Assembly: GCA_007116755.1 (NCBI GenBank)
Contig: SKHU01000079.1
Location: 1 to 12,373, forward strand
DNA length: 12,373 nt
Direction: 5' to 3'
Source: Alphaproteobacteria bacterium
GTDB lineage: Bacteria > Pseudomonadota > Alphaproteobacteria > Micavibrionales > CSBR16-224
In this document: one piece after another, positions 7,092-12,373 of the stretch
Position numbering within the stretch: position 1 is the first letter of the stretch
How the letters are laid out: each line of letters opens with the position of its first letter
Notes under the pieces: model-generated
Database searches by the model: none
The model's input: only the letters and a program-made list of their open reading frames with translations
Told to the model about the DNA's origin: nothing
Program-made: the position numbers and the translations under genes

Positions 7092-8263
7092 AGACATTGG
7101 AAAGCGTAGCATTTCCCGCCCCCGGTTTCGGTATCTATGTGCATTGGCCGTTTTGTCTGGCGAAATGTCCGTATTGCGATTTCAATTCCCATGTGCAGGA
7201 TGATGTCGATCACGCGCGATGGCGCGGGGCGCTGGTGCGGGAAATCGCCCATTATGCGGAAACACTTCCACACAAACAAACGGTGACCTCTATTTTTTTC
7301 GGCGGCGGCACGCCCTCGCTGATGGTGCCGGAGACTGTTGCGGCTGTAATCGCCACCGTGCGCGCGCATTTCCCCGTTGCAGAGGATGTTGAAATAACGC
7401 TGGAGGCCAACCCGACCTCTACCGAGGCGGCGCGGTTCAAAGGCTATGCAGAGGCAGGGGTGAGCCGCGTGTCGCTGGGCGTGCAGTCGCTGCGCGATGT
7501 GGAGCTGAAATTCCTCGGTCGGCAGCACAGCGCGAAAGAAGCACTCGCGGCACTTGATCTGGCGCGGCAGCATTTCACGCGCAGCTCGTTCGATCTGATC
7601 TATGCCCGCCCCGGCCAGACTGTTGCGGATTGGCGCGCCGAACTGGCGGAGGCGCTGTCCTATGCGGGCGGGCATCTGTCGCTGTATCAACTGACCATTG
7701 AAAAAGGCACGCCTTTTTATACGCTCTATCAGCGCGGCGAAATGCCAATTCCGTCCGACGACGAGGCCGCAGCACTTTACGAGGAAACACGCGATCAAGC
7801 CGCAAAACACGGCTATGATGCCTATGAAGTCTCAAATTACGCGCGGGCAGGCGAAGAATCGCGGCATAATCTTGTCTATTGGCGTTACGGCGATTATCTC
7901 GGCATCGGCCCCGGTGCGCACGGACGCATCACAATTGACGGAAAGAAATATGCGACGCGGGCGCATCGTGCGCCGCAAATCTGGCTGGAACGGGTTGAAA
8001 AACACGGACACGGCGCGCATGAGGACACACAGCTTTCCTGTGAAGACCGTGCCGCAGAAATGCTGCTGATGGGGCTGCGGCTTGCCGAACCGCTTTCCCT
8101 TACCCGCCTTGAGACCGCAGCAGGCGGAGCAGAGGTGCTGAATTGGCAGGAAATACGCAAGGCAGAGGCCGCCGGCTGGCTGACAGTGACGGAGGCAGCG
8201 CTGCAAACCACGGAGGCGGGAAGGCTGCGGCTTGAATATCTCCTCTCCCACATCATTTTATAA
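7076..8263 (+). CDS. hemW: HemW, radical SAM heme chaperone
   Basis: 395 aa. The radical SAM cluster motif CLAKCPYC (C27, C31, C34) is followed by DF, then FFGGGTPS (about 74-81), EANPTS, GVSRVSLGVQSL, and ARPGQTVADW. The region YEVSNYARAGEESRHNLVYW with GDYLGIGPGAHGR is characteristic of HemW rather than of the true coproporphyrinogen dehydrogenase HemN. Many database entries label this family as a coproporphyrinogen oxidase; the known role of HemW is heme binding and delivery to respiratory enzymes. The C-terminal HemN-C-like domain is complete, and length is normal. The start overlaps rdgB, with only a distant AAGAG upstream, so translation is probably coupled. No hairpin terminator directly follows; a palindromic repeat begins 3 bases after the stop. 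Confidence 0.95.
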   Translation: MVQRLKTLESVAFPAPGFGIYVHWPFCLAKCPYCDFNSHVQDDVDHARWRGALVREIAHYAETLPHKQTVTSIFFGGGTPSLMVPETVAAVIATVRAHFPVAEDVEITLEANPTSTEAARFKGYAEAGVSRVSLGVQSLRDVELKFLGRQHSAKEALAALDLARQHFTRSSFDLIYARPGQTVADWRAELAEALSYAGGHLSLYQLTIEKGTPFYTLYQRGEMPIPSDDEAAALYEETRDQAAKHGYDAYEVSNYARAGEESRHNLVYWRYGDYLGIGPGAHGRITIDGKKYATRAHRAPQIWLERVEKHGHGAHEDTQLSCEDRAAEMLLMGLRLAEPLSLTRLETAAGGAEVLNWQEIRKAEAAGWLTVTEAALQTTEAGRLRLEYLLSHIIL

Positions 8264-8265
8264 AT

Positions 8266-8294
8266 GTCATTCCGGACTCGTTCCGGAATCCATG
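8266..8294 (+). repeat. GTCAT-headed palindromic repeat, unit 1
   Basis: GTCATTCCGGACTCGTTCCG and the bases after it contain an 8-bp perfect inverted repeat (8269-8276 with 8282-8289, arm ATTCCGGA). It starts 3 bases after the hemW stop. The form resembles short dispersed GTCATTCC palindromes common in alphaproteobacterial intergenic DNA; genome-wide copies cannot be checked here. Confidence 0.6.
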
Positions 8295-8364
8295 TCGCAA
8301 TATACCGAATCTTAAAAGCAATATTCCACCGCAGAGGCTTGAGAGGACGCAGAGAAAAAAGAGT

Positions 8365-8462
8365 GTCATTCTGAGCGAAGCGAAGAATCTCATGGAAATC
8401 AAACGCATCCTTCTCCTATTGTCTTAAGTTTGCGGGAGATCCTTCACTGCGTTCAGGATGAC
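8365..8462. repeat. Imperfect inverted repeat pair (units 2 and 3)
   Basis: 8365-8391 begins GTCATTCTGAGCGAAG. The reverse complement of 8436-8462 begins GTCATCCTGAACGCAG. The two 27-base arms agree at 22 positions and enclose 44 bases. Such GTCATTCTGAGCGAAGCGAA sequences are known as widespread dispersed intergenic repeats. Between units 1 and 2, around 8329-8355, lies an AGAG-rich stretch (CCGCAGAGGC, GGACGCAGAG) that also looks like dispersed repeat DNA. Confidence 0.7.
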
Positions 8463-8485
8463 AGAGACCGGATTTGTTGCGCAAC

Positions 8486-8511
8486 GGACGCCCAACCAAG
8501 TTTGGCATGAC
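8486..8511 (-). repeat. GTCAT-headed palindromic repeat, unit 4
   Basis: On the minus strand it reads GTCATGCCAAACTTGGTTGG and continues to GGGCGTCC-like bases. It contains a CCAA/TTGG palindrome. It faces the opposite way to units 1 and 2 and the same way as unit 3, giving a symmetric two-forward, two-reverse cluster. A 10-base palindrome GTTGCGCAAC precedes it at 8475-8484. Confidence 0.55.
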
Positions 8512-8529
8512 GGTTTTTATGGATTTTTC

Positions 8530-8557
8530 TTGTTTTCTTCCATATTCCGGTTACAAT
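8530..8557 (+). promoter_or_regulatory. Sigma-70-type promoter of a decayed small gene
   Basis: TTGTTT (8530-8535) and TACAAT (8552-8557) are 16 bp apart. They sit about 20 bases before a perfect AGGAGG Shine-Dalgarno sequence at 8579-8584. Confidence 0.5.
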
Positions 8558-8592
8558 ATTAAGTATTCAACCCCTAACAGGAGGTTTTTCAC

Positions 8593-8867
8593 ATGAGAAT
8601 GTTGATAAATTTCCCTAGCCGTTGGGCGAAGATTGTCACTTATTCGTGCGTCTGAGTGAGGGGAAAATGATAGAAGGGTATTCCAAAGCAGATGCCATGC
8701 AATGAATAACATGGAAACATGCCAGAGCAGGCATACTCCAAACAGGTGACAATGTTTGGGCTCTTTTGGGAGATGAGGTCTTAAAGTTTTTTGCTCAGAT
8801 GCTTGGCCCCGCTTCATGGAAGTGGATACGTCAATCCAAAACGAAAAAGCTTGTTACCTTCGAATAA
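8593..8867 (+). pseudogene. Decayed small gene of unknown family
   Basis: AGGAGG sits 8 bases before the ATG at 8593, which opens a 20-codon frame (MRMLINFPSRWAKIV...) ending at 8653-8655. One frame over, a protein-like sequence runs from about 8619 to a TAA at 8865: LGEDCHLFVRLSEGKMIEGY, SKADAMQ, a TGA at 8703-8705, then ITWKHARAGILQTGDNVWAL, LGDEVLKFFAQMLGPASWKW and IRQSKTKKLVTFE. One lost base near 8611-8622 and one TGG-to-TGA change would restore a protein of about 90 residues. I do not recognise the family. The promoter, Shine-Dalgarno and terminator are all intact, so the decay is probably recent. A functional 20-residue product or a noncoding transcript are alternatives. Confidence 0.55.
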
Positions 8868-8900
8868 AGCCGTGTCTTTAACAGGCGCGGCTTTTGTTTT
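8866..8900 (+). terminator. Rho-independent terminator
   Basis: AAAGCCGTG (8866-8874) pairs with CGCGGCTTT (8886-8894) over 9 bp with one G-T pair. The loop is 11 bases and a T-rich tail follows (8892-8900). It starts within the stop codon of the decayed small gene. Confidence 0.75.
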
Positions 8901-8904
8901 CGGC

Positions 8905-8933
8905 TTTACACCGCCTCCGCGCTGTGATAGAAA
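8905..8933 (+). promoter_or_regulatory. Weak promoter candidate for rpsU
   Basis: TTTACA (8905-8910) is followed after 17 bp by TAGAAA (8928-8933). The -35 is good and the -10 is poor. It is the only sensible candidate between the preceding terminator and the rpsU start. Confidence 0.3.
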
Positions 8934-8977
8934 TTGCGCTGATGTAATTTTATGTAACCGCAAAACTCTTGAAAGGG

Positions 8978-9187
8978 GTGAGGACAATCGTCCAGGTCAT
9001 CGTACGTGATAACAATGTCGATCAGGCTTTGAAAGTACTGAAAAAGAAAATGCAACGCGAAGGCGTTTTTCGGGAAATGAAGCTGCGCAGACATCATGAA
9101 AAACCGTCGGAAAAGCGCGCGCGCGAGCGCGATGAGGCCGTGCGCCGTTTCCGCAAGCTGGAACGCAAACGCGAAGATCGCGACTAA
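8978..9187 (+). CDS. rpsU: 30S ribosomal protein S21
   Basis: S21 is a small, basic small-subunit protein involved in translation initiation. VQVIVRDNNVDQALKVLKKK, MQREGVFREMKLRRHHEKPS and EKRARERDEAVRRFRKLERK are diagnostic, and the length fits. The start is unusual. Homologues begin MVQVIVRDNN, and the codon at the Met position is ATC (8987-8989). A good Shine-Dalgarno-like stretch, AAGGGGTGA (8973-8981), is spaced for that ATC. The nearest standard codons upstream are GTG at 8978, which overlaps the Shine-Dalgarno and would add three residues, and TTG at 8969, which has none. I list the GTG as the conservative choice. A noncanonical ATC start at 8987 is a serious alternative. The gene is monocistronic by its terminators. 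Confidence 0.93.
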   Translation: MRTIVQVIVRDNNVDQALKVLKKKMQREGVFREMKLRRHHEKPSEKRARERDEAVRRFRKLERKREDRD

Positions 9188-9229
9188 AAGCCCCATCGTT
9201 TCACGGGCGGCGTCGTTGCTGCGTCGCTT

Positions 9230-9302
9230 GTGTACGGGTTTTGTACACGGCGCTCCTTGCGCCTAGCCGTTCGTAAAACGCTGCGCCTTTTCGCGCTTCG
9301 TT
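9230..9302. repeat. Three consecutive hairpins downstream of rpsU
   Basis: Hairpin 1 is GTGTAC/GTACAC (9230-9235 with 9243-9248). Hairpin 2 is GGCGC/GCGCC (9249-9253 with 9259-9263). Hairpin 3 is AACG..GCGC / GCGC..CGTT (9277-9286 with 9293-9302). They lie between the rpsU stop and the terminator. They could be a dispersed palindromic element or a structured rpsU 3' UTR. No coding content is convincing here. Confidence 0.55.
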
Positions 9303-9318
9303 GGTAAAAAATAAAAAC

Positions 9319-9357
9319 AGGCATCGGGGGCGTTGTGTTTTCCGGTGCCTTTTTTTC
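9319..9357 (+). terminator. Rho-independent terminator after rpsU
   Basis: AGGCATCGG (9319-9327) pairs with CCGGTGCCT (9342-9350) over 9 bp with one T-G pair, followed by a seven-T run (9350-9356). It sits just ahead of the mrp start. Confidence 0.8.
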
Positions 9358-9383
9358 AAGAAAAAACAGGATTTGGTTTAGAC

Positions 9384-10493
9384 ATGAAAATGCTGACGAT
9401 TGACGACTTCCGCGAAATTCTGCTGCATCACCGCGATCGGCCGGATGCACCCGATGAGTTGCTTGGTGCGATGCTGCAATTTCTGTCTTCGGTACGCCAT
9501 ACGGAAGAGCGAGGCCTTGTCGTTCTGCTCGAACTGCCGCAGGGGCAGACGGCGCAACACCCCGAACAGGTCGAGGCACTGCAGAAGGACGCAACGGAAT
9601 TCCTGAAAACAATTCTGCCCGATCTGCCGCGTGTGGCCGTCATTGTTACGGCCGAACACCCGCCGCAGACGCAATCCGCACCGCAGCCGCACAGCCACGC
9701 ACCGCAGGACAGCAAGCTTGACCTGCCCGGCATCAAACATATTATCGCTGTTTCGTCAGGCAAGGGCGGAGTCGGAAAATCGGCTGTGGCCAATAATCTT
9801 GCTGCGGCTTTCGCGCGGCAGGGGATGGTTGTCGGGCTTTTGGATGCGGATATTCACGGCCCCTCGCAGCCGCATATGCTCGGCACGGCGGGGCAGCGGG
9901 CGATGGCGGATGAAAACCGCAAGATTCTGCCGCATGAGGCGCACGGATTTTTGAGCATGTCGATCGGCTATCTGATGGAAAATCAGGGGCCGGTTGTCTG
10001 GCGCGGACCGATGGTGCAGCGTGCGCTGATCCAGATGCTGCGCGATGTCGCATGGGGCGAGTTGGATGTGTTGCTGCTCGATTTGCCGCCCGGAACGGGT
10101 GATATACCGCTGACTCTGGCGCAGAAAGTGCCGCTTTCGGGCGCTGTGATTGTCTCCACGCCGCAGGATATTGCGCTGCTGGATGCGATGAAGGGGCTGG
10201 AGATGTTCCGCAAGCTGGATATTCCGCTTCTGGGGCTGATCGAAAATATGAGCATGTTCTCCTGCCCGCATTGCGGAGAGGAAACGCATCTGTTCGGTCA
10301 TGGCGGCGCGCGGCGCGAGGCGGAAAAACGCGGCGTTCCGTTTCTGGGCGAAATACCGCTGAGCCTTGAAATCCGCGAGGCGGCAGATGCCGGACGCATT
10401 GCGGAAGGGGAAAGCCGTGCAGCGTTTGAAAAAATCGCGCAGGGTGTTATGGATCGGTTGTCGCTTGACGGTGAAAAACGCCGCGCGGTATAG
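9384..10493 (+). CDS. mrp: Mrp/ApbC-family Fe-S cluster carrier ATPase
   Basis: 369 aa from the ATG at 9384; an in-frame ATG at 9333 lies inside the preceding terminator and was rejected, and an ATG at 9390 is also possible. Mrp/ApbC proteins are deviant Walker-A P-loop ATPases that bind and pass on Fe-S clusters. Seen here are the P-loop SSGKGGVGKS (124-133), DADIHGPSQP (154-163), LLDLPPGTGD (231-240) and the cluster-binding CPHC (C294, C297). The N-terminal ~95 residues correspond to the MIP18-like domain usually fused to Mrp, but I do not see its usual DPE motif, so this half is divergent. A His/Gln/Pro-rich linker (about 92-110) joins the two. The ankyrin gene follows 48 bases later on the same strand. 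Confidence 0.92.
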   Translation: MKMLTIDDFREILLHHRDRPDAPDELLGAMLQFLSSVRHTEERGLVVLLELPQGQTAQHPEQVEALQKDATEFLKTILPDLPRVAVIVTAEHPPQTQSAPQPHSHAPQDSKLDLPGIKHIIAVSSGKGGVGKSAVANNLAAAFARQGMVVGLLDADIHGPSQPHMLGTAGQRAMADENRKILPHEAHGFLSMSIGYLMENQGPVVWRGPMVQRALIQMLRDVAWGELDVLLLDLPPGTGDIPLTLAQKVPLSGAVIVSTPQDIALLDAMKGLEMFRKLDIPLLGLIENMSMFSCPHCGEETHLFGHGGARREAEKRGVPFLGEIPLSLEIREAADAGRIAEGESRAAFEKIAQGVMDRLSLDGEKRRAV

Positions 10494-10541
10494 CGGCCGG
10501 ATAGTGTTGAAATATATTTGATGTTTTAAGGAGAGTTGCCG

Positions 10542-11240
10542 ATGAAGCCAGAAAATCAGAAAAACCGGAAATATCCGGAATGGAAAAAATCCGAATGGTA
10601 CACGCCCGAGGCGGTGTACAGCGCCTCTTCCCAGAACAATACAGAGCTGCTTGAGGCGCTGATCGAAGAGGGTGAAATCCTGCAGCAGCCGAATAAAATC
10701 GGCTGGACACCGCTGATGTATGCGGTGCATTCGGGCGCGAAAGAGGCGGTGGAAATTCTTCTGCGTCACGGTGCGGACCCCGATCAGGGCAAGGCGAAAG
10801 ACGGTGACGACACGCCGCTGATGCTGGCAGCGGAAGGCGGCCATACGGAGATTATCGAATTGCTGCTAAACGCAGGTGCAAAAATCGACAAGGCTAATGA
10901 TCACGGCACAACGCCGCTGATGACGGCTGTGCACTGGAAGCAAAGCAAGGCGGTGCGGTTTTTGCTGGATAAAGGGGCAAAACCCGATCTGCAGACCAAA
11001 AAGGGAGACACCGCATTGATGGTCGCCGCCGATAACAGTTGCGAGGAGGCAGCGCGGATTTTGCTTTATGCCGGTGCCGATCCGTCGCTTACGAACGCAA
11101 AAGGCGAGACCGTCAAGGATATTGCCGAAAAACGCGGAAAATTTCATGAAGGGGCGCGAATCATTCAGCAGCATCTGAAAGGATCCAGCCGTGAAATGAA
11201 GCAGCGCCGTTTGCGCAGCTTTATACGCCGCCGTCCGTAA
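10542..11240 (+). CDS. Ankyrin-repeat protein
   Basis: 232 aa from the ATG at 10542, with AAGGAGAG 6 bases upstream; a TTG at 10536 was rejected. At least four good ankyrin repeats are seen: GWTPLMYAVHSGAKEAVEIL, DTPLMLAAEGGHTEIIELLL, TTPLMTAVHWKQSKAVRFLL and DTALMVAADNSCEEAARILL. Each is followed by an AGA(D/K) or KGAKPD-type loop, with degenerate caps on both sides (NNTELLEALIEEG; ETVKDIAEKRG). There is no signal peptide or membrane segment. The C-terminus is strongly basic (MKQRRLRSFIRRRP), so binding to nucleic acid or acidic lipid is possible. Ankyrin repeats bind proteins; no partner can be named. Cotranscription with mrp is plausible, with no terminator between them. Confidence 0.88.
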   Translation: MKPENQKNRKYPEWKKSEWYTPEAVYSASSQNNTELLEALIEEGEILQQPNKIGWTPLMYAVHSGAKEAVEILLRHGADPDQGKAKDGDDTPLMLAAEGGHTEIIELLLNAGAKIDKANDHGTTPLMTAVHWKQSKAVRFLLDKGAKPDLQTKKGDTALMVAADNSCEEAARILLYAGADPSLTNAKGETVKDIAEKRGKFHEGARIIQQHLKGSSREMKQRRLRSFIRRRP

Positions 11241-11260
11241 GTTCCGTAAGTTAAAGAATC

Positions 11261-11464
11261 TTAATTGAGTTTTCTGTTGCGGCTTGTGCTGCGCATATAA
11301 TCCATCACACCTTTATATAAGGCGCTGTAAGGGCTGCCTTCACAGGCATGGGTAATCACAGGCGTAATCTGCACGCCCTGTTCCTGCAGCTTTTTCGCTG
11401 TTTCAAAATCCCGCGCCAATATCGCATTGGCCAGTTTTTGCTGGTCGGGGGTCAGTTCCGCCAT
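11261..11464 (-). CDS. Small protein of unknown function
   Basis: 67 aa from the ATG at 11464 (MAELTPDQQKLANAILARDF...); an in-frame GTG at 11497 would give 78 aa. The stretch ANAILARDFETAKKLQEQGV resembles the helical half of an ankyrin repeat, but no full repeat is present. It ends in a basic tail (RSTSRNRKLN). The ATG lacks a strong Shine-Dalgarno. The GTG follows AAGGA with no spacing and lies close to the expected transcription start, so it would be leaderless if used. It converges on the ankyrin gene with a 20-base gap. Confidence 0.6.
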   Translation of the reverse strand: MAELTPDQQKLANAILARDFETAKKLQEQGVQITPVITHACEGSPYSALYKGVMDYMRSTSRNRKLN

Positions 11465-11504
11465 TGTTTTGAATCGTCCCGCTACCGTTTTATGCACTCC
11501 TTAT

Positions 11505-11535
11505 ATTATAACATAAAACCGCTTTTTCGGGGCAA
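11505..11535 (-). promoter_or_regulatory. Extended -10 promoter for the small gene
   Basis: On the minus strand a perfect TATAAT (11505-11510) is preceded by TG plus one base, an extended -10. A weak TTGCCC (11530-11535) lies 19 bp further upstream. An 8-base direct repeat AAAACCGC (plus-strand 11515-11522 and 11535-11542) spans it with 20-bp spacing. Confidence 0.6.
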
Positions 11536-11545
11536 AAACCGCACT

Positions 11546-12082
11546 TCAGGCGCGTTGCCATGTGACGAAGCTGTAATCGGCCGTGTCGCCGTTCTCGGCC
11601 TTGCGGTATTCACGGCGGGTTTCCTGCCATTCATCATGCGAAAAATCGGGGAAAAACGTGTCGCCGTCTTCGATCATGCAGTGAATTTCCGTCAAATGGA
11701 TGATATCGGCAACGGGCAGGGAGAGTTTGTAAATCTCCGCACCTCCGCCGATGCAGACGGTGTCCGTATCCAGCTCTGCGGCCAGTTTTGCGGCATGATG
11801 CAATGCGTCATCCATGCTGTGATGGATGCTGACATCGGGGTGGTCGAAACAGTAATCGGCGCGCGTTGTCACAACCAGATTCGGACGGCCGGGCAGCGGC
11901 TGCACGCCGGCGTTTTTTAAGGATTCAAACGTCTTGCGCCCCATGATGACGGGTCTGTTTTCCGTCTGCTCTTTAAAAAAGCGCAGATCGCCTTTTGCAC
12001 GCCACGGAATGGTGCTGCCGCGCCCGATTACGCGGTTATCGGACATGGCAGCGACCAGCGAGATTTTCAATCCCTTATACAT
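11546..12082 (-). CDS. folA: Dihydrofolate reductase
   Basis: 178 aa from the ATG at 12082. It reduces dihydrofolate to tetrahydrofolate with NADPH, restoring the cofactor oxidised by thymidylate synthase. Seen here are ISLVAAMSDNRVIG (7-20), IPW (25-27), GDLRFFKEQT with the catalytic acid D32, PVIMGRKTFESL (44-55), LPGRPNLVVTT (63-73) and the NADPH-binding CIGGGAEIY (110-118). The C-terminal strand YSFVTW is typical. It starts only 6 bases after the thyA stop, so the two form an operon with probable translational coupling; its own Shine-Dalgarno is poor. Length is in the normal chromosomal range, and nothing suggests a plasmid-type DHFR. Confidence 0.96.
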   Translation of the reverse strand: MYKGLKISLVAAMSDNRVIGRGSTIPWRAKGDLRFFKEQTENRPVIMGRKTFESLKNAGVQPLPGRPNLVVTTRADYCFDHPDVSIHHSMDDALHHAAKLAAELDTDTVCIGGGAEIYKLSLPVADIIHLTEIHCMIEDGDTFFPDFSHDEWQETRREYRKAENGDTADYSFVTWQRA

Positions 12083-12088
12083 GGCGGT

Positions 12089-12373
12089 CTATACGGCAAC
12101 TTTGCCCGCGATATGCGGGTGGAATGTATAATTTTCCAGTGTGAAATCATCATAGGTAAAGCTGAAAATATCCTTCGCTTCGGGGCTCAGGATCATCTGC
12201 GGCAGCGGTTTGGGCATGCGTCGCATCTGCTCCTCTACCTGCTCCAGATGATTGACGTAAATATGTGCATCGCCGAAGCTGTGGACAAAATCGCCCGGCT
12301 CCAGTCCCGTCACATGCGCGATCATCAGCGTCAACAGCGCATAGGAGGCGATGTTGAACGGCACGCCGAGGAA
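12089..12373 (-). CDS. thyA: Thymidylate synthase, C-terminal part (gene cut by window end)
   Basis: The last 94 codons are visible; the 5' part lies beyond the window. ThyA methylates dUMP to dTMP using methylene-tetrahydrofolate. LGVPFNIASYALLTLMIAH contains the conserved N that contacts the pyrimidine. GDFVHSFGDAHIYVNHLEQV carries the conserved FGDxHIYxNH signature, and KDIFSFTYDDFTLENYTFHP with the final HIAGKVAV is a standard ThyA end. The reading frame is open to the window edge. The reaction product dihydrofolate is the substrate of the downstream folA product. Confidence 0.96.
   Translation of the reverse strand, partial: FLGVPFNIASYALLTLMIAHVTGLEPGDFVHSFGDAHIYVNHLEQVEEQMRRMPKPLPQMILSPEAKDIFSFTYDDFTLENYTFHPHIAGKVAV

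Noticed and set aside
8365..8462. Inverted repeat pair as insertion sequence ends
   Set aside because: Only 44 bases lie between the arms, with no transposase and no clear target duplication.
8703..8705. In-frame TGA as a selenocysteine codon
   Set aside because: No SECIS-like hairpin was evident right after it, the reading frame is also broken upstream, and a TGG-to-TGA change is simpler.
8551..8817. 88-codon minus-strand frame in the hemW-rpsU gap
   Set aside because: It is antisense to the decayed small gene, which has a promoter, Shine-Dalgarno and terminator on the plus strand. The minus frame has none of these that I can see.
9756..10844. 362-codon open frame on the minus strand
   Set aside because: Antisense to mrp and the ankyrin gene, both well supported; no recognisable domain.
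11515..11542. Terminator for folA on the minus strand
   Set aside because: The two AAAACCGC copies are direct, not inverted; only a 5-bp A-T stem can form, which is too weak.

Overview
The window looks like chromosomal DNA of a Gram-negative bacterium, most likely an alphaproteobacterium. The rph, rdgB (XTP/dITP pyrophosphatase), hemW order and the adjoining thyA-folA pair fit that group. A bifunctional HldE (LPS heptose synthesis), a lipoprotein with a lipobox and a CpaC-type domain protein show an outer membrane and Tad-like envelope functions. I cannot name the genus. No rRNA, tRNA, CRISPR array or transposase is visible.

Layout. 1-1406 (+): a terminator from an upstream gene, then two overlapping envelope genes, a stand-alone CpaC-type N-terminal domain protein and a TadD-like TPR lipoprotein. 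1421-2780 (-): a small acidic orphan protein and, upstream of it, a membrane protein that fuses a MshEN-type c-di-GMP-binding domain to a LapG-like (BTLCP) periplasmic cysteine protease. 2984-8263 (+): hldE behind a recognisable sigma-70-type promoter, then rph, a decayed ORF with a desaturase-like tail, an intact AT-rich sterol desaturase-family gene, rdgB and hemW. 8264-8968: no intact gene; it holds a cluster of GTCAT-headed palindromic repeats and a decayed small gene that still has its own promoter, Shine-Dalgarno sequence and terminator. 8978-11240 (+): rpsU (S21) with a doubtful start codon, a run of hairpins, a terminator, an Mrp/ApbC-type ATPase and an ankyrin-repeat protein. 11261-12373 (-): a small unknown gene with an extended -10 promoter, folA, and the 3' part of thyA running off the window.

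How the genes work together. HldE feeds ADP-heptose synthesis. RNase PH matures tRNA 3' ends, RdgB cleans the nucleotide pool, and ThyA and DHFR form the thymidylate cycle. HemW and Mrp both handle cofactors (heme, Fe-S).

The most interesting item is the MshEN-BTLCP fusion. LapG proteases are normally controlled by the separate c-di-GMP receptor LapD. Here the nucleotide sensor appears to be built into the protease polypeptide, on the other side of the membrane. Second is the insertion of desaturase-family genes, one broken and one intact, into the rph-rdgB-hemW block.
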